NCBI GenBank assembly: GCA_001899205.1 | Contig: MKVL01000010.1 | Span: 33,924-97,923 of the forward strand | Origin: Mesorhizobium sp. 65-26 | Lineage (GTDB): Bacteria; Pseudomonadota; Alphaproteobacteria; Rhizobiales; Rhizobiaceae | DNA: 64,000 nt | Direction: 5' to 3' | Shown: one piece after another, positions 52,798 through 61,369 of the stretch | How positions within the stretch are numbered: position 1 is the stretch's first letter | Layout of the letters: the number at the start of each line of letters is the position of its first letter | Notes under the pieces: model-generated | Told to the model about the DNA's origin: nothing | The model's database searches: none | Seen by the model: only the letters and a program-made list of their open reading frames with translations | Program-made: the position numbers and the translations under genes

Positions 52798-53463
52798 TCA
52801 GCCGACGATGGTGAAAGCCTCGCGGGTGCCGGATGATGTCCTGATCGGCTTGCGGCCGATCCACTGCACATGCCTGCCGAGCGTGGCGGCGGCCGAATCG
52901 ACGTTTCCCTGGCGGAGCGCGGCGAGGATGACGCGATGGTCCTGATCGGTGCGGGTTTCCCATTCCGATCGCCAGGCCGCGAACAGGAAGCGGGCGCTGG
53001 CCGCGTGCAGGTCGTCGATGGTGGACAAAAGGCGGGGCATGGCGCAGGGCGACAGGATCAGCCGGTGGAAGGCGCGGTTTGCTTCTTCCCAGGAGCGGAC
53101 GTCGCGCGACCTGTCGCCGGCGCGTGTCGCCTCCTCGGCGAGGTCCAGTATGGCCGGGGTAAGGTGCGGCACGGCATGGCGCAGCGCCAGGACCTCGAGC
53201 GCGGCGCGCATCTCCGCCACTTCCTTGACCTCGCCGAGGTCGAAGGCGGCGACTCGCACGCCCCGGCGCGGCTCGCTGACGGCAAGCCCCTGCGCCTCCA
53301 GACGGCGGAAGGCCTCGCGCACCGGCACGTGGCTGGTCTGGAATTCCTCGGCGATATGGTCCTGCCGCAACCTCGTGCCGGGGTCGATCGCGCCCGAAAT
53401 AATACGCTCCGCCAGCACCTTGCTGATGCGGACGGCAATCGTTTCCCTGGGGCTCTCTGACAT
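52798..53463 (-). CDS. bioR: BioR, GntR-family biotin regulator
   Basis: 221 residues. The N-terminal winged helix (VRISKVLAERIISGAIDPGTRLRQ broken at IISGAI, and HIAEEFQTSHVPVREAFRRLE) is GntR type; the C-terminal helical domain is of the FadR/FCD kind (EMRAALEVLALRHAV, ANRAFHRLIL). A perfect TTATAGATAA box 3 bp before its own start and the neighbouring bioY with boxes identify it as BioR. The box in front of its start predicts autorepression. Confidence 0.9.
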   Translation of the reverse strand: MSESPRETIAVRISKVLAERIISGAIDPGTRLRQDHIAEEFQTSHVPVREAFRRLEAQGLAVSEPRRGVRVAAFDLGEVKEVAEMRAALEVLALRHAVPHLTPAILDLAEEATRAGDRSRDVRSWEEANRAFHRLILSPCAMPRLLSTIDDLHAASARFLFAAWRSEWETRTDQDHRVILAALRQGNVDSAAATLGRHVQWIGRKPIRTSSGTREAFTIVG

Positions 53464-53466
53464 GTT

Positions 53467-53476
53467 TTATAGATAA
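53467..53476. promoter_or_regulatory. BioR box at the bioR start
   Basis: TTATAGATAA, 3 bp upstream of the bioR start codon, exact consensus. Its position would block initiation of transcription or a very short leader. Confidence 0.8.
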
Positions 53477-53635
53477 TTTGCCGGATGGCGGCTTGTCGAG
53501 TGGCGGCGGCGCCTATTCGCAAGCGAGCAAAAGGTGTCGGCGTGGCCGACAGAGTGGGCTCGTGCCCATGCGCGATCGCCCTGCTTCGAAGGGGAGATCG
53601 GTCTTGTCGCCAGTTTCGCCGGCGTCGATGCTTGG

Positions 53636-54652
53636 TCAGTTCACGCGGCTGATGCAGAAGTCGATGACGTCGATCAGCGCCGATTTCTGCGGCGTTTCCT
53701 CCAGCGGCGCCAGCGCGTCGCGGGCGATCTCGCCGAAATGGCGCGCGCGGCCGATCGTGTCGGCGATGGCGCCGTGGCGGGTCATCAGGCCGATCGCCTT
53801 CTCGAGGCCGGCATCGTCGACCACATTGTCCTCGATGGCGCGTTTCCAGAAGGTTCGTTCGGCCTTGCTGCCGCGCCGGTAGGCGAGAATCACCGGCAAT
53901 GTCACCTTGCCCTCGCGGAAATCGTCGCCGACATTCTTGCCGAGGTCCTTGCTGGTGCCGCCATAATCCAGCGCGTCGTCGATGAGCTGGAAGGCAAGGC
54001 CGAGATTCATGCCATAGGAGCGCAGCGCCGCGCGGTCGTTGCGGGAGGCCTGGGCGATCACCGGGCCAACCTCGGCCGCGGCCGAGAACAGCGCAGCGGT
54101 CTTGGCCTTGATGACGGCGAAATGCTCGTCCTCGGTGGTTTCGAGGTTCTTGGCGGCGGCAAGCTGCATCACCTCGCCCTCGGCGATGATGGACGCGGCG
54201 GCGGAAAGGATGTCGAGCGCCTCCAGCGAGCCAACCTCGACCATCATGCGGAAGGCCTGACCCAGCAGGAAATCGCCGACCAGAACGCTCGCCTGGTTGC
54301 CCCAGATCATGCGCGCGGTCTTCTTGCCACGGCGCAGCGCGCTTTCGTCGACAACGTCGTCGTGCAGCAGCGTCGCGGTGTGCATGAATTCGACCGAGGT
54401 CGCGAGCTTGACGTGCCCTTCGCCGGCATAGCCGAACATCTGCGCGGCGGCGAGGGTCAGCATCGGCCGCAGGCGCTTGCCGCCCGACGAGATCAGATGA
54501 TTGGCAACCTCGGGAATCATCTCGACGTCGGAGCCGGCCTTGGACAGAATCAGCTCGTTGACGCGCCCCATGTCGGCGGCCGTCAGATCGATCAGATCCT
54601 TGATGGAGGCGGGCTCCCGCTTTCCGTTTTCGATGTTGAGAACGACACCCAC
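53636..54652 (-). CDS. Polyprenyl diphosphate synthase (octaprenyl/decaprenyl type)
   Basis: 338 residues. Both aspartate-rich motifs are present: DDVVDE (98-103) preceded by ATLLHD, and IDDALDYGG near residue 215. GGKRLRP (57-63) binds isopentenyl diphosphate. It elongates farnesyl diphosphate to the quinone side chain in the cytosol. Standing divergent from the DUF2007-methyltransferase genes is the common rhizobial arrangement. Chain length (C40 or C50) cannot be told from sequence alone. Confidence 0.93.
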   Translation of the reverse strand: MGVVLNIENGKREPASIKDLIDLTAADMGRVNELILSKAGSDVEMIPEVANHLISSGGKRLRPMLTLAAAQMFGYAGEGHVKLATSVEFMHTATLLHDDVVDESALRRGKKTARMIWGNQASVLVGDFLLGQAFRMMVEVGSLEALDILSAAASIIAEGEVMQLAAAKNLETTEDEHFAVIKAKTAALFSAAAEVGPVIAQASRNDRAALRSYGMNLGLAFQLIDDALDYGGTSKDLGKNVGDDFREGKVTLPVILAYRRGSKAERTFWKRAIEDNVVDDAGLEKAIGLMTRHGAIADTIGRARHFGEIARDALAPLEETPQKSALIDVIDFCISRVN

Positions 54653-55027
54653 GACAAACTCTCCCGTCTTGGTATAACGCGTGCGACGGCACCCTTAGTC
54701 CCGACAAGACTCTAGGGCGGCTGACACGGCGACGGCAAGTGGCGAATTGGCGCGGCGGCGATGACGGTGCGCCAACCGGTCCGGCGGGGAGGTTAAGCCG
54801 ACGATCAGAAACTGGATGAACCAGCTCTTCTGGCATTCGTTGTCGAGGGTGGGCCTGCCGTTGGAATGCCATCGATGCGTGGATGGAGGTGACGGACGTT
54901 CAGGGCTGGTCGGCGAACGATATCGCCTGGCTCAAACATCATTTCGCCGAACGCTGAGAAGCGTGTGGGGAACGCCGCGATCCGTTCGCCCGTTTACACG
55001 AGCGCCGCAACCTGAGAATCTCAGCCC
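54653..55027. other. Intergenic region with a possible degraded gene
   Basis: 375 bp between divergent genes. Two adjoining plus-strand frames look protein-like: DDQKLDEPALLAFVVEGG from about 54800, and, after a frame change near 54872, DAWMEVTDVQGWSANDIAWL ending HHFAER and TGA at 54955-54957. Together they may be the relic of a small gene. No family recognised. Confidence 0.3.
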
Positions 55028-55252
55028 ATGATCGAACTCATCCGCACCAACGACGCCGTCGTCATCTCCTTCGTCGAGGCGCTCATGCGCGACGCGGGCA
55101 TAGGCTGTTTCGTCGCCGACCAGAACATGAGCGTGCTGGACGGTTCGGTGGGTATCCTGCCGCGCCGTGTGATGGTCGAGGCCGAGAAGGCGGATGCGGC
55201 GCGCCGTATCCTGCGCGATGCCGGCATCGCCAACGAGTTGCGACCTTCGTGA
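55028..55252 (+). CDS. DUF2007 domain protein
   Basis: 74 residues. Ferredoxin-like small domain with the DUF2007 pattern: LIRTNDAVVISFVEALMRDAG, DQNMSVLDGSVGILPRRVMV and a C-terminal helix DAARRILRDAG. Possibly a signal-transduction PII-like protein; function unknown. Its stop overlaps the next start (GTGA), so it is coupled to the tRNA methyltransferase gene, a conserved pair in rhizobia. Confidence 0.9.
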   Translation: MIELIRTNDAVVISFVEALMRDAGIGCFVADQNMSVLDGSVGILPRRVMVEAEKADAARRILRDAGIANELRPS

Positions 55253-56046
55253 CGACGGTCGCGCCGCCCACCGGCGTCGACGAGATGCCGGCGCATACGG
55301 TCGATGCGTTCCATCGCGGGCGCTTCTGGCTGGTGCAGCCGAAGCTGGCCGGCCACCGCGCCGGCATGGACGCCATGACGCTCGCGGCGGCCGTGCCGTC
55401 GTCGTTTTCCGGGCGACTCGCTGATTTCGGCGCCGGCGCCGGCGCGGCCGCGCTGGCGGTGCTTTCGCGCTGCTCGGGCGCCGAGGCCGTCCTGGTCGAA
55501 CGCGCCGCCGAAATGTCCACCTTTGCTGCGGCGACACTTTCCCATCCCGGCAATGCGCATCTGGGCGACCGCGCTTCGCTGCTTTCGGCCGATGTGACGC
55601 TGTCCGGGCGGGCGCGCGCGGCGGCCGGGCTTGCCGACAAGGCCTTCGACTTCGTCATCATGAACCCGCCTTTCAACGCCGCCGAGGACAGGGCGACGCC
55701 CGACGCGCTGCGCCGGCAGGCGCATGTCATGGAGGACGGGCTTCTGGAAAGCTGGATCCGGAGCGCGGCGGCGGTGGCGCGGCCGCGCGGCGGGTTGGCC
55801 GTCATCGCCCGGCCGGAGCAGCTCGGCGAGATCCTCGATGCCATGGCCGGCCGCTTCGGTGACGCCGAGATGCTCGCCGTCCATCCCCGCGCGGATGCGG
55901 CCGCCATCCGTGTCGTCGTGCGGGGCGTGCTCGGCGCGCGTGGAAAATTGTCGATCAGGCCGCCGCTGGTGCTGCGCGCCGGCGAGGGGCCAACAGAGCG
56001 CGCCGAAATGATCACCAATGGACTGGCGTCGCTGTTCGGCGATTGA
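55249..56046 (+). CDS. tRNA1(Val) A37 N6-methyltransferase-like protein
   Basis: 265 residues from GTG 55249. A Rossmann methyltransferase with SAM motif ADFGAGAGAAALAVL and the N6-adenine catalytic motif IMNPPFN (about residues 140-146). This combination is typical of TrmN6/YfiC. It would modify the base next to the tRNA1(Val) anticodon; other N6 targets are possible. Confidence 0.88.
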   Translation: MTTVAPPTGVDEMPAHTVDAFHRGRFWLVQPKLAGHRAGMDAMTLAAAVPSSFSGRLADFGAGAGAAALAVLSRCSGAEAVLVERAAEMSTFAAATLSHPGNAHLGDRASLLSADVTLSGRARAAAGLADKAFDFVIMNPPFNAAEDRATPDALRRQAHVMEDGLLESWIRSAAAVARPRGGLAVIARPEQLGEILDAMAGRFGDAEMLAVHPRADAAAIRVVVRGVLGARGKLSIRPPLVLRAGEGPTERAEMITNGLASLFGD

Positions 56047-56148
56047 GGGACGAACGGGGCTCTTGCCGTTCAATCGCCGGCGTGGACCATCGGTGTTTTT
56101 GAAAGCCCATTGCCGTGGCCCGGCAAATGACTACATGCTTCTGGCCGC

Positions 56149-56169
56149 TAGAGCAGATTTATTGCTCTA
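56149..56169. repeat. Short inverted repeat upstream of the S49 peptidase gene
   Basis: TAGAGCA (56149-56155) and TGCTCTA (56163-56169) around GATTTAT, followed by TTTGAATTGGTCGCGTTTCC. Resembles short rhizobial intergenic palindromes; could also form part of a regulatory hairpin. Confidence 0.4.
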
Positions 56170-56251
56170 TCTGTTTGAATTGGTCGCGTTTCCGCGCTGC
56201 GAGGGGCCTCTGCCTCGCCGTGGAGTGCCCTGGTCCGGAGATGAGCCGCCC

Positions 56252-57115
56252 GTGAAACGTCTTTTCAACCGCCTGCTGCCGAAATCATGGCGGTCCAACG
56301 TCGCCGTCATCCCGGTCATCCGCCTGCACGGCACGATCATGGCCGGCGGCGGCCAGTTCCGGCCGAGCCTGTCGCTCGCCTCGACCGCCGGCCTGATCGA
56401 AAAGGCCTTCTCGCTCGAGGCGCCGGCCGTCGCCATTTCCATCAACTCGCCGGGCGGCTCACCGGTCCAGTCACGGCTGATCTACAAGCGCATCCGCGAC
56501 CTGGCGGCCGAGAAGAACCGCAAGGTGCTGGTTTTCGTCGAGGATGTGGCGGCTTCCGGCGGCTACATGATCGCGGTCGCCGGCGACGAGATCTTCGCCG
56601 ATCCGTCCTCAATCGTCGGTTCGATCGGCGTGGTCTCGGCCTCGTTCGGCTTTCCCGAGCTGATGAAGAAGATCGGCGTCGAGCGCCGCGTGCACACGGC
56701 CGGTCAGAACAAGGCCGTGCTCGACCCGTTCAAGCCTGAGAAGAAGGAGGACGTCGAGCGGCTCAAGGCTTTGCAGCTCGAGGTGCACGAGACGTTCATC
56801 GATCTCGTCAGGGAGCGACGCGGCGAGAAGCTGAAGGACGATCCGGATCTCTTCACCGGCCTGTTCTGGACGGGCAAGAAGGGCCTGGACCTCGGGCTGG
56901 TGGACGCGCTCGGCGACATGCGCGGCGTGCTAAAGCAGCGGTTCGGTGAAAAGACCCAGCTCAGGCTGATCACGCCGCCGCGCGGCTTCCTCGGCCGCTT
57001 CGGCCTGTTCGGTTCGAAGAAAGGCTTCTCACCTTCCGATATCGCCTCGGCGGCGGCCGGCGGCATCGTGGATGCGGCGGAAGAGCGCGCGCTGTGGGCG
57101 CGGTTCGGGCTTTGA
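56252..57115 (+). CDS. S49 family peptidase (SppA-like)
   Basis: 287 residues from GTG 56252 (VKRLFNRLLPKSW); a longer in-frame start overlaps the upstream gene and is unlikely. The SppA domain shows INSPGGSPVQSRLIYKRI, the nucleophile serine in EDVAASGGYMIAVAGDEI and the SSIVGSIGVVSA segment; the catalytic lysine is likely among those of YKRIRDLAAEKNRK. No signal or anchor helix is obvious, so it may be cytosolic or peripheral. Cleaves signal peptides or other short peptides. Confidence 0.9.
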   Translation: MKRLFNRLLPKSWRSNVAVIPVIRLHGTIMAGGGQFRPSLSLASTAGLIEKAFSLEAPAVAISINSPGGSPVQSRLIYKRIRDLAAEKNRKVLVFVEDVAASGGYMIAVAGDEIFADPSSIVGSIGVVSASFGFPELMKKIGVERRVHTAGQNKAVLDPFKPEKKEDVERLKALQLEVHETFIDLVRERRGEKLKDDPDLFTGLFWTGKKGLDLGLVDALGDMRGVLKQRFGEKTQLRLITPPRGFLGRFGLFGSKKGFSPSDIASAAAGGIVDAAEERALWARFGL

Positions 57116-57154
57116 AAAAAGCCTGAAACGGTCTAGCATGATGGCTGAAGCCTT

Positions 57155-57269
57155 ATGCATGCCATTTTTGGACGACATGCATCAACCGATCCGTCCGGCC
57201 GCCTTCGCCGGTCCAAGAGATAGGGCATGATGCCGCCCGAAAGCCGCTTGGCACACTTCGGCATCATGC
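57155..57269. repeat. Palindromic repeats downstream of the S49 peptidase gene
   Basis: Two palindromes: ATGCATG (57155-57161) with CATGCAT (57176-57182), and perfect 11-bp arms GCATGATGCCG (57225-57235) and CGGCATCATGC (57259-57269) with inner CCGAAA and TTCGG. The second is the classic rhizobial intergenic element and shares its inner CCGAAA/TTCGG with the repeat inserted in the RsmB-family gene. Confidence 0.75.
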
Positions 57270-57293
57270 TCTAGCGCGAGGGAGGAGTTTGAC

Positions 57294-57479
57294 ATGCCGC
57301 AGATCATTTTCTTCGTCGTTGTCGGTGTTGCCGCCTATGTCGGCTACCGCACCTTCGTGCGCGAGGCGGAACGCGTGACCGCCAAGGTGCGCCGCACCGA
57401 GAAGCAGGCCGCCAACGGCACGATGGGAACACTGGTCAAGGACCCCAAGACCGGCGAGTACCGGCTGGCCAAGGACTGA
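57294..57479 (+). CDS. Small membrane-anchored hypothetical protein
   Basis: 61 residues from ATG 57294 with GAGGGAGGAG upstream. One N-terminal helix (PQIIFFVVVGVAAYVGYRTF) followed by a charged cytosolic tail ending KDPKTGEYRLAKD. Small proteins of this shape are conserved beside ispE in rhizobia. Function unknown. Confidence 0.75.
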   Translation: MPQIIFFVVVGVAAYVGYRTFVREAERVTAKVRRTEKQAANGTMGTLVKDPKTGEYRLAKD

Positions 57480-57505
57480 GCGCCATCCTGCCCGAACCCG
57501 ATGCC

Positions 57506-58384
57506 TTGATCGCCGACGCCGTCGCGACGCGGACATGGTACGCGCCCGCCAAGGTGAACCTTGCGCTGCACGTCACCGGCCGGCGCGACGACGGCTATCA
57601 TCTGATCGAAACCCTCGCCGTGTTCACAAGGTTCGGTGACCGCATCGATATCGCGCCCGCCGAAAGCGACGGATTTTCGGTGTCGGGCCCTTACGCGGAC
57701 GCCGTTCCGCGCGACGCGAGCAACCTTGCGCTGACGGCGCGCGACGCGCTGCGCCGCGCGGTGGGCGGCGTTGCCGCGCCACCGGTCGAGATCAGGCTCG
57801 AGAAGAACCTGCCGGTCGCGTCCGGCATCGGCGGCGGGTCAAGCGACGCGGCAGCCGTCCTGCGCGGGCTGGTCGAGACCTGGGGCCTGGCGCTGGGCGA
57901 GGCGGACCAGGCGCGCCTGGCGGCGACGCTCGGCGCCGACGTGCCGATGTGCCTGAAGGCACGGCCGCTGATCGCGCGTGGCATCGGCGAGCAACTGTCG
58001 GCGGTGCCGGAATTCTCGGCGCTCGGCCTGGTGCTGGTCAATCCGGGCAGGGCGGTGCTGACATCGGATGTTTTCAGGGCGCTCGCCAAGCGCGACAATG
58101 ACGGCCTGCCGCCCTTGCCGGCCCGGATCGAGTTCCACGGCCTGCGGGACTGGCTGGAGCGGACCCGCAATGACCTGGAGGTCGCGGCGCGCACGATCGA
58201 GCCTTCGATCGGCAAGGCGCTGACGGCGCTGGAGCGTGCCGGCGCCGGCTTCGTCAGGATGTCGGGCTCCGGCGCCACCTGTTTCGGCCTGTTCGAATCC
58301 GGCAACATGGCCAAGCGCGCCGCCCTCGACATACGCCGGCGCAACCCGGACTGGTTCGTCGCCGCGACACGGAGCATGACTTAG
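57506..58384 (+). CDS. ispE: 4-diphosphocytidyl-2-C-methyl-D-erythritol kinase IspE
   Basis: 292 residues. GHMP kinase of the MEP isoprenoid route. Substrate motif YAPAKVNLALHVTGRRDDGYH and ATP loop LPVASGIGGGSSDAAAV, with the C-terminal RMSGSGATCFGLF. The start is uncertain: TTG at 57506 is the first usable codon in frame, no good ribosome site is seen, and the stretch up to TWYAPAKVN is short. Follows the small membrane protein gene by 26 bp. Confidence 0.94.
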   Translation: MIADAVATRTWYAPAKVNLALHVTGRRDDGYHLIETLAVFTRFGDRIDIAPAESDGFSVSGPYADAVPRDASNLALTARDALRRAVGGVAAPPVEIRLEKNLPVASGIGGGSSDAAAVLRGLVETWGLALGEADQARLAATLGADVPMCLKARPLIARGIGEQLSAVPEFSALGLVLVNPGRAVLTSDVFRALAKRDNDGLPPLPARIEFHGLRDWLERTRNDLEVAARTIEPSIGKALTALERAGAGFVRMSGSGATCFGLFESGNMAKRAALDIRRRNPDWFVAATRSMT

Positions 58385-58415
58385 AGACCCCGACAGGGGA
58401 TCTGGGCGCGGCCCC

Positions 58416-58485
58416 GGGGACAGTTTACTTTTCCGGCCTGTCGCTGAAGCATCCCAACTGTTCTCCGGGACAGTAAACAGTTCCC
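58416..58485. repeat. Short MITE-like inverted repeat between ispE and moaB
   Basis: The left end reads GGGGACAGTTTACTTTTCC (58416-58434); the right end, read on the minus strand, GGGAACTGTTTACTGTCCC. The two ends are related inverted repeats about 70 bp apart, enclosing no gene. The GGGACAGTTTACT type occurs as a dispersed element in several rhizobia. Confidence 0.65.
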
Positions 58486-58504
58486 ATTCTCCAGGAAGTC
58501 GCGC

Positions 58505-59053
58505 ATGGCCAGGATTGACGAAAGCCGCTCCTTCATTCCCGTCCGCATCGCGGTGCTGACTGTTTCGGACACGCGCACATTGGCCGACGACAAGTCCGGC
58601 CAGACGCTGGCCGACCGCATCGTCGAGGCCGGCCATCTGCTTGCCGCGCGCGACATCGTCACGGACGACAGGGACGCGATCCGCGACAAGGTGCTCGGCT
58701 GGTCGCGCGACGAAGGGATCGACGTGGTCATCACCACGGGAGGGACCGGCTTCACCGGCCGCGACGTGACGCCCGAGGCGCTGGAGCCGATCTTCGAGAA
58801 GCGCATGGACGGCTTCTCCGAGGTTTTCCACCGCATCTCCTACGACAAGATCGGCACCTCGACGATCCAGAGCCGGGCGACCGGCGGCGTCGTCAACGCC
58901 ACCTTCGTCTTCGTGCTGCCGGGCTCGCCCGGCGCCTGCAAGGACGCCTGGGACGGCATATTGAAGGCGCAGCTCGACTATCGCCACATGCCCTGCAACT
59001 TCGTCGAGATCATGCCGCGCCTCGACGAGCATCTGAGGCGCGGCGGCGCCTGA
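58505..59053 (+). CDS. moaB: Molybdenum cofactor biosynthesis protein MoaB
   Basis: 182 residues. MogA/MoaB domain with IAVLTVSDTRTLADDKSGQTL, the molybdopterin-binding VITTGGTGFTGRDVTPEAL (about 76-94) and LPGSPGACKDAWD. It would adenylylate molybdopterin before metal insertion. Separated from ispE by the short repeat; no other moa gene is nearby. Confidence 0.93.
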   Translation: MARIDESRSFIPVRIAVLTVSDTRTLADDKSGQTLADRIVEAGHLLAARDIVTDDRDAIRDKVLGWSRDEGIDVVITTGGTGFTGRDVTPEALEPIFEKRMDGFSEVFHRISYDKIGTSTIQSRATGGVVNATFVFVLPGSPGACKDAWDGILKAQLDYRHMPCNFVEIMPRLDEHLRRGGA

Positions 59054-59055
59054 TT

Positions 59056-60696
59056 CTAGGCTGCCGCGCCGCGCGTGGCGATGATCCTGTCGGCGACGCG
59101 CCAGGCGTTGGCCATGATGGTGAGCGTCGGATTGGCGCCGGTGCCGGTGGGGAAGGGCGATCCGTCGACGGCGTAGAGGTTCTCCACCTCATGCGCGCGG
59201 CACCAGCGGTTCAGCACCGAAAGGCCGGGATCGTCGCCCATGCGCGCCGTGCCATGCTGGTGCGAGCAGTTTCCGGTCACGCGCTGGGCGTAGACCTTGT
59301 TCACGCTGCGCGCGCCGCTCGCCTCCAGAATGTCGGCGCCGCGATCGATCAGGTAGCGGCCCTGGGCAAGGTCGTTCTCATGCGCTGCCAGCGTCACCCG
59401 CGCCACCGGCAGGCCCCAGGCGTCCACCACCTCGTCGTCGAGATCGACGCGGTTGTCGTGGCGCGGCATGTCGTGCAGCACCATCGCGACCGCCAGCGAG
59501 TGGTTGAAATTGTCGCGGTCGACCTTCTTGGCCTCCGCGCCCCAGCCGGGCGCACCCGGCAGGTGCCAGTTGATCGGCAGCGGAATGCCGACGCCGGCGA
59601 CCGCGACATGGCCGCCGGAGACGAAGCCGCGGCTGTCGTCATGCTCGTAGTGCTGGAAGGTGGAGGCGCTGACATAGCCGCCGCCGGCCCAGGCATAGAT
59701 CGGGTCTTCGTAGGTGCCGACGGCCGCGGAGTATTCGTGGAAAGTGACGTTGCGGCCCACCAGGTCGCTGCCATTGGCGAGGCCGTTGGGGAAGCGGCCC
59801 GATTTCGACAACAGCATCAGGCGCGCCGTCTCTACCGCGCCGCAGGCGAGGATGAAGAGGCCGGCTTCCTGCTCGACCAGGTTACCGTCGGCGTCCTGGT
59901 AGATGGCGGCGCGGATGCGGCCCTGGCTGTCCAGCACCAGCTCGCGCACCAGGCAATCCGGCCGTAGCTCGAAATTGCCGGTCGCGACCGCATGCGGGAT
60001 GAAGACGTTGAGCGCCGAGGACCGCGTTCCCGTGGGGTCGCCATGCTGCTGGGCAAAGGCGCTGACGACGGTTGCCTTGCGGCCGCCGAAGGGCCGCGAG
60101 AGCGCCGCCTGCGGGGTCGGGAACGAATTCCAGCCAAGCGCCGAGCAGCCCTGGTGAAACTTCTGCGCGTAGCGCGACATCGGCATCGGCGGGCAGGGAT
60201 AGCCGCCCGAACGCGGACCCTCGAAGCGGTTGGCTCCAGCCTCGCCGGAAACGCCGAAAGCCCATTCGACCTTGAGGTAATAGGGCTCGATCTCGTCATA
60301 GCTGACCGGCCAGTCGGCCAGGCTGGTGCCGGCGAGCTCGCCGGCCACCGTGCGCAGGCGGAAGTCGTTGGGCGTGAAGCGCGGCAGCCAGCCCTGCCAG
60401 TGCACCGTGCCGCCGCCGACCATCTGCGGCACCGGACAGAACATCTCGAGCCGCGCCTTGTCGGCGGCCGTCTCGCGCCAGGTGCGCGGGTTGAGCATCG
60501 GGTCTGGCCACAGATTGTAGCGGTTGATGTTGGCGAGTTCGTCGCCGCCGAAGCTCTCCTTCCTGCGCCACGGGCCCTTTTCCAGCGCCACCACCTTCAT
60601 GCCGGCCTCGCACAGCACCTTTGCCGCCGCCGCGCCCGAGGCGCCGGCGCCGATGATGACGACGTCGGTCCGGTCCGGCTTCGTGCTATAGGCCAT
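59056..60696 (-). CDS. GMC family oxidoreductase (gluconate/sorbose dehydrogenase type large subunit)
   Basis: 546 residues. FAD-binding N-terminus DVVIIGAGASGAAAAKVL, GGGTVHWQGWLPRF in the substrate region, and the C-terminal GMC box HQHGTARMGDDPGLSVLN with ASNPTLTIM-like GANPTLTIMANAWRVA; the active histidine pair is expected near HQHGT. It overlaps the small-subunit gene by 11 bp. The two form a membrane-side sugar or sugar-acid dehydrogenase that would need a cytochrome c subunit, not in the window. Confidence 0.93.
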   Translation of the reverse strand: MAYSTKPDRTDVVIIGAGASGAAAAKVLCEAGMKVVALEKGPWRRKESFGGDELANINRYNLWPDPMLNPRTWRETAADKARLEMFCPVPQMVGGGTVHWQGWLPRFTPNDFRLRTVAGELAGTSLADWPVSYDEIEPYYLKVEWAFGVSGEAGANRFEGPRSGGYPCPPMPMSRYAQKFHQGCSALGWNSFPTPQAALSRPFGGRKATVVSAFAQQHGDPTGTRSSALNVFIPHAVATGNFELRPDCLVRELVLDSQGRIRAAIYQDADGNLVEQEAGLFILACGAVETARLMLLSKSGRFPNGLANGSDLVGRNVTFHEYSAAVGTYEDPIYAWAGGGYVSASTFQHYEHDDSRGFVSGGHVAVAGVGIPLPINWHLPGAPGWGAEAKKVDRDNFNHSLAVAMVLHDMPRHDNRVDLDDEVVDAWGLPVARVTLAAHENDLAQGRYLIDRGADILEASGARSVNKVYAQRVTGNCSHQHGTARMGDDPGLSVLNRWCRAHEVENLYAVDGSPFPTGTGANPTLTIMANAWRVADRIIATRGAAA

Positions 60697-61327
60697 CGTG
60701 GAACTCCCTGACTTTGTCGGCTTCGCCCTCGGCGAAATACTGCAATGTGGTGTAGCGGCCCGTGTGCACGTCCTTCAGCGATGCGGGGCCGGGGAAGCCG
60801 ATCACCGTCCAGCCGATACGGTCACGGTTGCCGCCGTAGATCGGGTCGCAGTAGAAACCCTGCCTGGTGTGGGCGATCAGCAGCGGCAGGAAGTCGAGGT
60901 CGACCTCCGTGGAGGTCTGCTGCAGCGCGGGCTCGCCCAGCGATTCACCCGGCGTCGAAGCCTTGGCGCCGGATCCGGCCTTCTCGACCTCGCTCAGCGT
61001 CGCGTCCTGCCGCTCCGGCGACAGGGCCACGAAATCCTCGCCGAAGGCGGCGCGTGCGCGCTGGTCAAGGTCGGCCAGGCCCTCCGTGTAGCGTCTGCGC
61101 ATGATCTCTATGCGCTGCCGCCAGGCATCGGCCGAAGGTCCCGTCAGCGTCTCGAAGCCCGAGCCGTCCGGCTTGGCGTAGATGTAGCCGATGCCGGAGA
61201 GGTAGCGGTCGACAAAGTCGACGCAGCCAGCTTCCGTGGCGCCCGGCGTGTCATCGGTCGGAATGATCCGCGCCATGGCGGCCTCGACGGTCGCCCGCTG
61301 GTGTGGGGTGAAGAATGTGTCGGGCAT
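60686..61327 (-). CDS. Gluconate 2-dehydrogenase subunit 3 family protein
   Basis: 213 residues. Matches the small-subunit family (FFTPHQRATVEAAMARIIPTDD, and YCDPIYGGNRDRIGWTVIGF near the C-terminus). Relatives often bring the complex out through a Tat signal; none is visible here, so export may depend on another part. Located 42 bp after the permease gene of a sugar importer, implying that import and oxidation of a sugar are linked. Confidence 0.92.
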   Translation of the reverse strand: MPDTFFTPHQRATVEAAMARIIPTDDTPGATEAGCVDFVDRYLSGIGYIYAKPDGSGFETLTGPSADAWRQRIEIMRRRYTEGLADLDQRARAAFGEDFVALSPERQDATLSEVEKAGSGAKASTPGESLGEPALQQTSTEVDLDFLPLLIAHTRQGFYCDPIYGGNRDRIGWTVIGFPGPASLKDVHTGRYTTLQYFAEGEADKVREFHDGL

Positions 61328-61369
61328 GGTCTTCCCTGCTGTGGTTGTTCGCCGCGCGGGACGGCGGGG

